In this document: positions 49,111 to 56,501 of the stretch, one piece after another
Layout of the letters: each line of letters starts with the position of its first letter
Position numbering within the stretch: position 1 is the first letter of the stretch
Position numbers and translations under genes: made by a program
Assembly: GCA_018241745.1 (NCBI GenBank)
Contig: JAFEDG010000155.1
Span: 1-56,501 of the forward strand
Direction: 5' to 3'
From: Pseudomonadota bacterium
GTDB lineage: Bacteria > Pseudomonadota > Gammaproteobacteria > Burkholderiales > Casimicrobiaceae
DNA: 56,501 nucleotides
Notes under the pieces: generated by a model
The model's input: only the letters and a program-made list of their open reading frames with translations
Told to the model about the DNA's origin: nothing
Databases searched by the model: none

Positions 49111-50313
49111 ATGTCCCGTCGCCTGTGCACCGCGGCCGCCGCGCTGGTCCTCGCGCTGTCGGCCTCCCCCGCCGCGCTCGCCCAGCAGCCGATCAAGCTC
49201 GGCGAGCTCAACAGCTACAAACAGTTCGCCGCGTTCCTCGACCCGTACAAGAACGGGATGCAGCTCGCGCTGGAGGAAATCAACGCGGCCGGCGGCGTGC
49301 TGGGACGCCCGCTCGCCATCGTGTCGCGCGACGACAACGGCACGCCGGGCGACGCCGTGCGCGTGGCCGAGGAACTGCTGACGCGCGAGAACGTCGCGCT
49401 GCTGATGGGCACGTTCCCGTCGAACGTGGGCCTCGCGGTCGCCGACCTCGCGAAGCAGCGCAAGGTCCTGTTCATCGCCGCGGAGCCGCTCACCGACAAG
49501 ATCGTGTGGGAAAACGGCAATGCCTACACGTTCCGGCTGCGCGCGTCGACGTACATGCAGACGGCGATGCTGGTGCCGGAAGCGGCCAAGCTGAACAAGA
49601 AGCGCTGGGCGATCGTCTACCCCAATTACGAGTACGGCACCGCCGCGACCACCGCATTCAAGCAGCAGATGACCGCGCGCGCGCCGGCCGGCATCGAGTT
49701 CATCGAGTTCCCGGTGCCGCTCGGCAAGATCGATCCGGGGCCGACGGTGCAGGCGATGCTGGACGCGAAGCCCGACGCGATCTTTTCGTCACTGTTCGGC
49801 GCCGACCTCGCGCGCTTCGTCCGCGAAGGCGAGCTGCGCGGCCTGTTCAAGGACCGGCCCGTGTTCAACCTGCTGGGCGGTGAGCCGGAATACCTGGACC
49901 CGCTGAAGGACGAGGCGCCGGTCGGCTGGTGGGTCACCGGCTACCCGTGGTACTCGCTGGACACGCCGGCCCACCAGCGCTTCCTGAAGGCGTACGAAGC
50001 ACGCTTCCACGATTACCCGCGACTGGGCGCGGTCGTCGGCTATTCGACGGTCAAGACGGCGGCCGCGGCCCTGCGCAAGGCGGGGTCGACGGATACGGCG
50101 AAGCTCGTCGCCGCGATGCAGGACCTGGACGTCGACACGCCGTTCGGCATCGTCCGTTACCGTGCGCTCGACCACCAGTCGACGATGGGCGCGTTCGTCG
50201 GCCGCACGGCCGTCAAGGATGGCAAGGGCGTGATGGTCGACTGGCACTACGCCGACGGCAAGGATTACCTGCCCCCGGACGCGATCGTGCGGAAGCTGCG
50301 TCCCGCGCCCTGA
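49111..50313 (+). CDS. Branched-chain amino-acid-type ABC substrate-binding protein
   Basis: A 400-residue periplasmic-binding protein of the LIV type. The signal peptide (about residues 1-25, ending AALA) is followed by QQPIKLGELNSYKQ. The core has GMQLALEEINAAGGVLGRPLAIVSRDDNGTP, typical of LivK/amide-binding proteins. The ATG at 49111 gives a proper signal peptide; ATG 49081 would add ten residues. It captures a small ligand (branched-chain amino acid, amide or similar) and delivers it to the fused LivHM-like permease that follows one base after its stop. Confidence 0.93.
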   Translation: MSRRLCTAAAALVLALSASPAALAQQPIKLGELNSYKQFAAFLDPYKNGMQLALEEINAAGGVLGRPLAIVSRDDNGTPGDAVRVAEELLTRENVALLMGTFPSNVGLAVADLAKQRKVLFIAAEPLTDKIVWENGNAYTFRLRASTYMQTAMLVPEAAKLNKKRWAIVYPNYEYGTAATTAFKQQMTARAPAGIEFIEFPVPLGKIDPGPTVQAMLDAKPDAIFSSLFGADLARFVREGELRGLFKDRPVFNLLGGEPEYLDPLKDEAPVGWWVTGYPWYSLDTPAHQRFLKAYEARFHDYPRLGAVVGYSTVKTAAAALRKAGSTDTAKLVAAMQDLDVDTPFGIVRYRALDHQSTMGAFVGRTAVKDGKGVMVDWHYADGKDYLPPDAIVRKLRPAP

Positions 50314-50314
50314 C

Positions 50315-52186
50315 GTGACGCTCGCCGCCCTCGCCGCGCAGCTCGTCAACGGGCTCGCGTCCGCGTCGGCGCTGTTCCTGCTGGCCGCCGGGCTGACGCT
50401 GATCTTCGGCGTCACGCGCATCGTCAATTTCGCGCACGGGTCGCTGTACATGGTGGGCGCCTATGGGGCGTGGGCGCTGGTCGACCGCTTCGGCCCTGCG
50501 TCGTTCTGGGCCGCCGTCGCGGCGGCGACATTGCTGGGCGCCGTGCTCGGGGCGCTCGCCGAACGCGGCGTGCTGCGGCGGCTGTACGACGCGCCCGAGA
50601 TGCTGCAGCTCACCGCCACGTTCGCCTTCGTGCTGATCACGCGCGATGCACTGCTGTGGCTGTTCGGCGCCGAGGACCGGCTGGGTCCGCGCGTCCCGGG
50701 CCTTGCCGGCACGCTGACGCTGGGCCCGCTGACGCTGCCGCAGTACGACGCCGTGCTCGTCGTCGCGGGACCGCTCGTGCTCGTCGCGCTGACGCTGCTG
50801 GTCCGGCGCACGCGCTTCGGGCTCTACGTGCGCGCGGCCGCCGAGAACCGCGTCGTCGCGGGTGCGCTCGGCATCGACGAGGCCCGGTTGTTCACGCTCG
50901 TGTTCGCACTGGGAGCGGGCCTCGCTGCGCTGGCCGGCGCACTGCAGCTGCCACGCGAGCCCGCGAACCTCGCGATGGACCTGCCGGCCGTCGCCGACGC
51001 GTTCGTCGTCACGGTCGTCGGCGGCCTGGGCTCCATCCCCGGCGCCTTCGTCGCCGCGCTGCTGATCGCCGAAGTGAAGGCGCTGTGCATCGGGCTCGGC
51101 ACGCAGACGATCGGCGGCGTGCCGATCGCGTTCCCGCAGCTGACGCTCGTCGCCGAGTTCGCCGTGATGGCGGTCGTGCTGACGCTGCGCCCGCAGGGGC
51201 TGTTCGGCCGCGTGGCCACCGCGCTGCCCACGACGACGCTGCCCGAGCAACGCGCGCTGGTGGCGCGCGGTGGCCGCGCGACGCTGCTCGCTGCGGCCGC
51301 GATCGCGCTCGTCGGCATCGCCGGCCCGCTGCTGGCGGACGAATACGTGCGCGTGCTCGCGACCGATATCCTGGTCGCGACGCTGTTCGCCGCGAGCCTG
51401 CAATGGCTGCTCGGCACCGGCGGACTCACGTCGTTCGGCCATGCCGCCTACTTCGGCGTCGGCGCCTATGCGGCCGCGCTGGCAGCGCGGCATGGCTGGC
51501 CGTTTGCCGCGGCGCTGGCGTGGGGCCCGCTCGCCGCGCTCGTGTGGGCCGCGCTGTGCGGCTGGTTCGCGGTCCGCAGCCACGGCGTCTACCTCGCGAT
51601 GCTGACGCTCGCGTTCGCGCAGATCACGTGGGCCGCTGCGTTCCAGTGGGACGCGGTGACCGGCGGCTCCAACGGCCTGTTCGGCCTGTGGCCTCCGGCA
51701 TGGCTGGCCGACCGCACGCGCTACTTCCTGTTCACGGCCGTCGTGGTCGGCGGCGCGTGGTCGGGTTTGCGCGCGATCACGCGCGGCCGCTTCGGTTACG
51801 CGGTACGCGCGACGCGCGATTCGCCGCTGCGCGCAGCCGCATCGGGCATCCCGGTGCGCCATACGCAATGGCGCGCGTTCGTCATCGCCGGCGGCTTCGC
51901 GGGACTGGCGGGCGCCCTGTACACGTTCGCGAAGGGCAGCATCGGGCCCGACGCGCTCGCGATTCCACGTTCCGTCGACGCGATCGTGATGGTCCTGCTG
52001 GGCGGCCTCGCGTCGTGGTTCGGCCCGCTGGCGGGCGCCGGCGTGTTCACGTGGCTGCAGGATACGCTCGCCCGCACGTTCGACTACTGGCGCGCCGCGC
52101 TCGGCGCGCTGATCCTCGCCATCGTGCTGCTGTTCCCCGGCGGCATCGGCGGCGCGTGGCAGTGGTTGCGGGCACGCTCGCGATGA
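50315..52186 (+). CDS. Fused LIV-type ABC permease (LivH-LivM)
   Basis: A 623-residue inner-membrane protein that fuses two permeases usually encoded apart. Residues about 1-290 are LivH-like (LTLIFGVTRIVNFAHGSLYMVGAYGA; FVVTVVGGLGSIPGAFVAA). Residues about 315-620 are LivM-like (LLGTGGLTSFGHAAYFGVGAYAAALAA; VMVLLGGLASWFGPLAGAG), joined by a short linker. Together they form the whole membrane channel. The start is GTG at 50315, one base after the stop of the binding-protein gene, so translation is coupled. The next gene starts at 52183, overlapping by four bases. Confidence 0.93.
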   Translation: MTLAALAAQLVNGLASASALFLLAAGLTLIFGVTRIVNFAHGSLYMVGAYGAWALVDRFGPASFWAAVAAATLLGAVLGALAERGVLRRLYDAPEMLQLTATFAFVLITRDALLWLFGAEDRLGPRVPGLAGTLTLGPLTLPQYDAVLVVAGPLVLVALTLLVRRTRFGLYVRAAAENRVVAGALGIDEARLFTLVFALGAGLAALAGALQLPREPANLAMDLPAVADAFVVTVVGGLGSIPGAFVAALLIAEVKALCIGLGTQTIGGVPIAFPQLTLVAEFAVMAVVLTLRPQGLFGRVATALPTTTLPEQRALVARGGRATLLAAAAIALVGIAGPLLADEYVRVLATDILVATLFAASLQWLLGTGGLTSFGHAAYFGVGAYAAALAARHGWPFAAALAWGPLAALVWAALCGWFAVRSHGVYLAMLTLAFAQITWAAAFQWDAVTGGSNGLFGLWPPAWLADRTRYFLFTAVVVGGAWSGLRAITRGRFGYAVRATRDSPLRAAASGIPVRHTQWRAFVIAGGFAGLAGALYTFAKGSIGPDALAIPRSVDAIVMVLLGGLASWFGPLAGAGVFTWLQDTLARTFDYWRAALGALILAIVLLFPGGIGGAWQWLRARSR

Positions 52187-52896
52187 GCGGGCCGCTGCTC
52201 GCGGTGCGCGGCGTCACGCGCGCGTTCGGCGGCGTCGAGGCGCTGGCCGGCGTGAGCTTCGACGTGGCTGCCGGCGAGCGCGTCGCGTTGATCGGGCCCA
52301 ACGGCGCCGGCAAGACGACGTGCTTCAACGTGCTGGGTGGCCAGCTCGCGCCCGATCGCGGCGACGTGCAGCTCGCGGGCCAATCGTTGCTGGGCCTTGC
52401 CGCCGACGCCATTGCCCGCCGACGCGTCGGGCGCACGTTCCAGGTGGCGGCGACGTTCGCGTCGATGACGGTACGCGAGAATGTCGAGGTGGCGCTGCGC
52501 GGCGTCGGACGCGATGCAGGGCTGGCGCGCGCCACGCTGGAACGCGCGGCCGCTGCCGACCTCGCGGACCGTCACGCGGGGACGCTCGCCTACGGCGACG
52601 CGAAGCGCGTCGAATTCGCGCTCGCGCTGGCCGTCGATCCGGTGCTGCTGCTGATGGACGAGCCGACGGCCGGCATGCTGCCGCGCGACCGGCGCGCGCT
52701 GATGGACGCGGTCCGCATGGCGACAGCGGCGGGCATCGCCGTCCTGTTCACCGAGCACGACATGGACGTCGTGTTCGGCTATGCGGACCGGATCATCGTG
52801 CTCGACCGGGGCCGCGTGCTGGCCGACGCCGCACCCGATGCGGTTCGCGCCGACCCGCGCGTGCAGGCGGTCTACCTCGGCGAAGACGCCGCGTAG
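52183..52896 (+). CDS. LIV-type ABC transporter ATPase (LivG-like)
   Basis: A 237-residue ATPase. Walker A GPNGAGKTT (about residues 38-46), then a LivG-like FQVAATFASMTVRENVEVALRG, and Walker B LLLMDEPTAGMLPRDRRALM. The signature is degenerate: TLAYGDAKRVEFALAL instead of the usual LSGGQ-type or LPYGDQR sequence. It drives the fused permease. It overlaps the permease gene by four bases. A second ATPase (LivF) is absent, so this subunit may work as a homodimer or its partner may be elsewhere. Its last 25 bases overlap the convergent cystathionine-lyase-like gene. Confidence 0.93.
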   Translation: MSGPLLAVRGVTRAFGGVEALAGVSFDVAAGERVALIGPNGAGKTTCFNVLGGQLAPDRGDVQLAGQSLLGLAADAIARRRVGRTFQVAATFASMTVRENVEVALRGVGRDAGLARATLERAAAADLADRHAGTLAYGDAKRVEFALALAVDPVLLLMDEPTAGMLPRDRRALMDAVRMATAAGIAVLFTEHDMDVVFGYADRIIVLDRGRVLADAAPDAVRADPRVQAVYLGEDAA

Positions 52897-54071
52897 GCCG
52901 CCAGGCCGCGCGCGAGGTCGGCGACGAGGTCGTCCGGGTCCTCGAGCCCGACGTGCAGCCGCAAGACGGGACCCGCAACGGCGAACGGCGTCGCGTGCCG
53001 GAGCCGCGCCGGCGGCACATAGGTCGCCAGGCTCTCGAAGCCGCCCCAGCTGTAGCCGAGCGCGAAGATGCGCAGCGCATCGAGCAGCGCGTCGACGGCC
53101 GCGCGCGGACCGGGCTTCAACACCACGCCGAACAACCCGGTCGCGCCGGTGAAGTCGCGCTGCCACAGCGCATGCCCGCGAGCGCCTGGCAAGCCCGGAT
53201 GCAGGACCTCGGCCACGGCCGGCTGTGCCGCGAGCCAGCGCGCGACGTGGAAGCCGCTCGCCTGGTGGCGCGCGAGCCGCGTCGCGAGCGTGCGCAGCCC
53301 CCGCAGCGCGAGGAAGCAGTCGTCGCTGGCCGCCGTCACGCCGAGATCCGTCCAGATCCGGTGCATCGCGTCGCGGGTCTCGGCGTTGCACACGATCACG
53401 CCGGACAGTACGTCGGAATGACCGCCGATGTACTTGGTGACCGCATGCACGGACACGTCGGCGCCTAGCGCCAGCGGCTTGCAGTAGAGCGGCGTGGCCC
53501 ACGTGTTGTCGGCGACGACCCGCGCGCCGCCCGCACGCGCGGCGGCGGCGATCGCCGGCACGTCCTGGACGTCGAACGTCAGCGACCCCGGGGACTCGAC
53601 GAAGACGACCCGCGTGTTCGGGCGCATGAGCGCGGCGATGCCTGCGCCGATCAGCGGATCGTAATACTCGACGTCGATGCCGTAGCGCGCGAGCGTCGTG
53701 CCGCAGAAGCGGCGCGTCGGGAAGTAGACGGAATCGGTGACGAGCACGTGATCGCCCGCCTTGGCGAGCGCAAGCAGCGGCAGCGTCGTGGCGGTCAGCC
53801 CCGACGGCACCGCGAATGCGGCGGCGCCACCCTCGAGCGTCGCGATCGCGTCCTGCAGGTCGGTGACCGTCGGCAGGCCGTGCAGCCCGTACGTCAGCCC
53901 CTGGTACCGGCCATGCTCGGCGTCCGCGAGCGCCGCCGCGTCCGCGAACAGGATCGTCGACGCGCGGAACACCGGCGTGTTGACGGCGCCCAGGTAGCGC
54001 CGCGGATGGCGGCCCAGGCGGGTAACGGCCGTCGCTGGCCGCAGCGTCCCGTCGTCGTCGGCATCGGTCAT
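52872..54071 (-). CDS. Cystathionine beta-lyase-like PLP enzyme
   Basis: A 399-residue PLP-dependent lyase of the Cys/Met metabolism family. Lys213 in HAVTKYIGGHSDVLSG binds the cofactor, with FAVPSGLTATTLPLLAL (about 86-102), VFVESPGSLTFDVQD and VVADNTWATP as further family features. The ESPGSLT pattern favours cystathionine beta-lyase (MetC, cystathionine to homocysteine) rather than gamma-synthase. It is cytosolic. Its stop codon lies within the LivG-like gene on the other strand, giving a 25-base convergent overlap. Confidence 0.88.
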   Translation of the reverse strand: MTDADDDGTLRPATAVTRLGRHPRRYLGAVNTPVFRASTILFADAAALADAEHGRYQGLTYGLHGLPTVTDLQDAIATLEGGAAAFAVPSGLTATTLPLLALAKAGDHVLVTDSVYFPTRRFCGTTLARYGIDVEYYDPLIGAGIAALMRPNTRVVFVESPGSLTFDVQDVPAIAAAARAGGARVVADNTWATPLYCKPLALGADVSVHAVTKYIGGHSDVLSGVIVCNAETRDAMHRIWTDLGVTAASDDCFLALRGLRTLATRLARHQASGFHVARWLAAQPAVAEVLHPGLPGARGHALWQRDFTGATGLFGVVLKPGPRAAVDALLDALRIFALGYSWGGFESLATYVPPARLRHATPFAVAGPVLRLHVGLEDPDDLVADLARGLAAYAASSPR

Positions 54072-54081
54072 GGCGACGATG

Positions 54082-54975
54082 CTAGCAAACGGGCGGCGGT
54101 GCGCTGCCGCGGTCGTGGCGCGCCGCGGCGACGACGGCGACGACGATCAGGACGCCGCCGGCGAGGATGCTCCAGGTCGGCACCTGGCCCAGCAGCACGA
54201 TCGCCAGCGCGATGCCGTAGACGGGTTCCAGCGCGACGATGACGCTGGCCGTGTGCGCGGACAGGCGGCGCAACGCCGCGATGAACAGCGTGTGCGCCAG
54301 CGCCGTGCACAGCACGCCGAGGACAGCCAGCCAGAGGACCTGCGTCGGCGTGATCGGCGGCAGGCCGTCGCGCGCCGCGAGCAGCAGCACGAGCGGCACG
54401 AGCCACAGCGCGGCCCACAGGTTCTGGCCGAACGCCTGCGCAAGCGGCGGGGCGCGGTCCGCCTGGGCGCGATTGCGCACGGCGAGCCACGCGAACGAGA
54501 AGCCCGACAGCAGCCCGTAGACCAGCGCGAGCTGCAACGTGCGCGCGCCGAGCGTCGCGCCCGCGAGCAGCGCGATGCCCAGCGTGACCAGCGCCGCGGT
54601 CACCGTATCGCGCACGTGCCAGCGCCGGCCCAGCAGCCAGCTCTCCAGCGGCAACGCGAACAACGGAAAGCTCGCGAAGCCGAGCACCGCGATCGCGACG
54701 CCGCCAGTGGCGACCGATGCGAAGAAGGTCGTCCAGTGCACGGCGAGCAGTGCACCGTTGCCGGCGAAGCGCCACGCACCAGCGAGCGGCACGCGGCGTA
54801 CGCGGGCGACGAGCACCAGCGTCGTCGCCGCAATGGCCGCACGTCCGCACGTCGTGACGATCGCGGGCAAGGCGATCGCCGCACCCAGCACGCCGGTGCA
54901 CCCGAACAGCACGGCCGCCGCATGGATCGCGACGAGCGATCGGCGGCGCGTCGGCTCGTCGTCGGTGAGGGTCAT
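54082..54975 (-). CDS. EamA/DMT-family transporter
   Basis: A 297-residue membrane protein with about ten helices in two EamA repeats. The first repeat includes HAAAVLFGCTGVLGAAIALP and HWTTFFASVATGGVAIAVLGFASFPLF; the second has VLWLAVLGVLCTALAHTLFIAALRRLSAHTAS and LEPVYGIALAIVLLGQVP, standard for drug/metabolite transporters. Substrate unknown. The start is the ATG of MTLTDDEPT; seven codons upstream in frame are unlikely. Its stop is 11 bases upstream of the cystathionine-lyase-like start, so the two genes may share a transcript. Confidence 0.93.
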   Translation of the reverse strand: MTLTDDEPTRRRSLVAIHAAAVLFGCTGVLGAAIALPAIVTTCGRAAIAATTLVLVARVRRVPLAGAWRFAGNGALLAVHWTTFFASVATGGVAIAVLGFASFPLFALPLESWLLGRRWHVRDTVTAALVTLGIALLAGATLGARTLQLALVYGLLSGFSFAWLAVRNRAQADRAPPLAQAFGQNLWAALWLVPLVLLLAARDGLPPITPTQVLWLAVLGVLCTALAHTLFIAALRRLSAHTASVIVALEPVYGIALAIVLLGQVPTWSILAGGVLIVVAVVAAARHDRGSAPPPVC

Positions 54976-55060
54976 CGGATTCGGGGGTGGCCACAACGTG
55001 AGGACCGCACACTACCATCGCGGTCGCCCAGCCACGCCTGCCCGGCAGGCGAGCCGCTGC

Positions 55061-55066
55061 TAGAAT
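55061..55066 (+). promoter_or_regulatory. Possible -10 box of the glutamine-synthetase-family gene
   Basis: TAGAAT ends seven bases before the ATG at 55074, so transcription would start at or next to the ATG. There is no Shine-Dalgarno sequence between, which suggests a leaderless mRNA. The -35 region is not convincing. Confidence 0.45.
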
Positions 55067-55073
55067 CGTCCGC

Positions 55074-56450
55074 ATGACCCTCACCCCGGCTGCCACCCGC
55101 AAGCTCGTCGCCGACGTCCTCAAGTCTCCCGGCGAGCGCGTCAAGGTCGCCGTCGTCGACATCGACGGCATCCTGCGCGGCAAGTACATCCACAAGGAGA
55201 AGTTCGCGTCGGCGGCCGCGGGCGGGTTCGGCTTCTGCGACGTTGTCTACGGCTGGGATTCCGCCGACGCGTGCTACGACAACACGACGGTCACCGGCTG
55301 GCAGCACGGATTTCCTGACGCGCTGGCGCGGATCGACTTCGCCACGCACCGCCGCGTGCCGTGGGACGGCGACGTCCACTTCTTCCTCGGGCGCTTCGTG
55401 CGCGCCGGCAAGCGCGGCGAAGAACCCTACCCGCTCGACCCGCGCCAGGTGCTGGCGCGCGTGCTGGCCCGCGCCGGCAAGCTGGGCTTCGCGCCGATGT
55501 GCTCGCTGGAGTTCGAGTTCTTCAACTTCGCCGAGACGCCGCAGACCTGGGCGGCGAAGCATGGCGTGGGCCCGACGCCGATCACGCCCGGCATGTTCGG
55601 CTACTCGCTGCTGCGCGCCAACCAGTCGCGCGACTACATGACGGCGCTGTTCGACGAGCTGGGCGCGTTCCGCGTGCCGATCGAGGGACTGCACACCGAA
55701 ACCGGGCCGGGCGTGTTCGAGGCCGCGCTCGTCTACAGCGACGCGATGGAAGCGGCCGACCGCGCCGTGCTGTTCAAGTCCGGCGCCAAGGAGATCGGCG
55801 CGCGCTTCGGCATCATGCCGAGCTTCATGGCCAAGTGGAGCCAGCAGTACCCGGGGTGCTCGGGCCACTGCCACCAGTCGCTGTCCGACGGCACGCGCAA
55901 CGTGTTCCACGATGCGAAGGGCCGCGCAGGGATGAGCAAGCTGTTCGAGAGCTACCTCGCGGGGCAGCTCGCGTTCCTGCTGCAGCTGGGGCCCATGTTG
56001 TGGCCGACGGTCAACAGCTACAAGCGCCTCGTCGACGGCTTCTGGGCGCCCGTCAAGCCGACGTGGGGCGTCGACAACCGCACCGCGTCGTTCCGCGTGA
56101 TCCCGGGCTCGGCAAAGGCGACGCGGCTCGAGACGCGCTGCCCGGGCGCCGACGTGAACCCCTACCTCGCCATCGCCGCGTGCGTCGCCGCGGGCCTCGC
56201 GGGCATCGAGAAGAACCTGAAGCTCGAATCCGCGCCGATCGAAGGCACCAACCGCGGCGCGGAAGATGTGCCACGCGCACCGCGCACGCTGATCGAGACG
56301 ACGCGGGTCTTCCGCGACTCCGCGTTCGCGCGCGACTGGTTTGGCGACGAGTTCGTCGACCACTACGCGGCGACGCGCGAATGGGAATGGCGGCAATGGC
56401 TGGACGCCGTCACCGATTGGGAATTGAAGCGCTACTTCGAAATCATCTGA
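55074..56450 (+). CDS. Glutamine synthetase family protein (gamma-glutamyl ligase type)
   Basis: A 458-residue member of the GlnA superfamily, similar to PuuA-type gamma-glutamyl ligases. VVDIDGILRGKYI (about residues 27-39) is typical of the non-GlnA branch. Glutamate residues in CSLEFEFF and TETGPGVFEAAL are metal and substrate ligands; SGHCHQSLSD, with the catalytic-domain His, and DNRTASFRVIPGSAKATRLETRCPGADVNPYLAIAA are also family features. It would join glutamate to an amine using ATP. The canonical adenylylation-tyrosine region of GlnA is not evident. An iron-type alcohol dehydrogenase gene follows with a one-base overlap (TGATG), as in polyamine or amine utilisation loci. Confidence 0.9.
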   Translation: MTLTPAATRKLVADVLKSPGERVKVAVVDIDGILRGKYIHKEKFASAAAGGFGFCDVVYGWDSADACYDNTTVTGWQHGFPDALARIDFATHRRVPWDGDVHFFLGRFVRAGKRGEEPYPLDPRQVLARVLARAGKLGFAPMCSLEFEFFNFAETPQTWAAKHGVGPTPITPGMFGYSLLRANQSRDYMTALFDELGAFRVPIEGLHTETGPGVFEAALVYSDAMEAADRAVLFKSGAKEIGARFGIMPSFMAKWSQQYPGCSGHCHQSLSDGTRNVFHDAKGRAGMSKLFESYLAGQLAFLLQLGPMLWPTVNSYKRLVDGFWAPVKPTWGVDNRTASFRVIPGSAKATRLETRCPGADVNPYLAIAACVAAGLAGIEKNLKLESAPIEGTNRGAEDVPRAPRTLIETTRVFRDSAFARDWFGDEFVDHYAATREWEWRQWLDAVTDWELKRYFEII

Positions 56451-56501
56451 TGGGTATCGAGACTTTCGGCTTTCCGACGACGATCCGCTTCGGCGCCGGT
56501 G
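56450..56501 (+). CDS. Iron-containing alcohol dehydrogenase, 5' end only
   Basis: Only the first 17 codons are in the window (MGIETFGFPTTIRFGAG). The pattern FxFPTxIxFGxG is the usual start of iron-dependent alcohol dehydrogenases. The ATG overlaps the preceding TGA by one base. The window end cuts the gene. Confidence 0.7.
   Translation, partial: MGIETFGFPTTIRFGAG

Overview
The window is a chromosomal segment of very high GC, coding-dense DNA with short intergenic gaps and many ATGA/GTGA/TGATG gene overlaps. The block smc-zipA-ligA-galU-oxyR, an OxyR with both redox cysteines, HupE- and MarC-type membrane proteins, and two secreted proteins with IPTL-CTERM-type tails all suggest a betaproteobacterium, probably Burkholderiales-like. 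I cannot name the species. I saw no rRNA, phage genes, insertion sequences or CRISPR array.

Left part (1-8.7 kb, minus strand): an Anbu-type proteasome-homologue operon (permuted ATP-grasp, alpha-E protein, Anbu peptidase, transglutaminase-DUF2126 fusion) runs into gltX and a fumarylacetoacetate-hydrolase-family gene. A tRNA-Val(CAC) with a clear terminator follows at 8.9 kb. Next, on the minus strand, come oxyR, galU, ligA, zipA and smc (9.0-17.8 kb), a small lipoprotein gene and an M20 amidohydrolase gene.

Middle (20-35 kb): a secreted protein with two P-domains and an IPTL-CTERM-like tail has an amber codon in its best start site. A DppABCDF-like peptide transporter lies downstream of rlmB. 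A 32-bp perfect palindrome separates rlmB from two tandem MarC genes. A tRNA-Thr(CGT) with a near-consensus promoter follows. A tightly overlapping four-gene operon (secreted DUF3604 protein, membrane-anchored parvulin, exported CPLC-motif protein, HupE/UreJ-like permease) comes next. I regard it as the best candidate for an undescribed system here.

Right part (35.4-56.5 kb): a family-2 glycosyltransferase; a second IPTL-CTERM-type secreted protein with seven cysteine-pair repeats; divergent aroQ and a shikimate-dehydrogenase-like gene; a one-protein two-component system (GAF-GAF-kinase-receiver-LuxR HTH) followed by an arylsulfatase with an 18-bp dyad between them; an 87-aa orphan; a 1165-aa fused flavoprotein resembling NfnB+NfnA; a LIV-type ABC transporter with fused permeases and only one ATPase; a cystathionine beta-lyase-like gene; an EamA transporter; a glutamine-synthetase-family gene; and the first codons of an iron-type alcohol dehydrogenase cut by the window end.

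All assignments come from reading the sequence and recalled family motifs; no database search was run.
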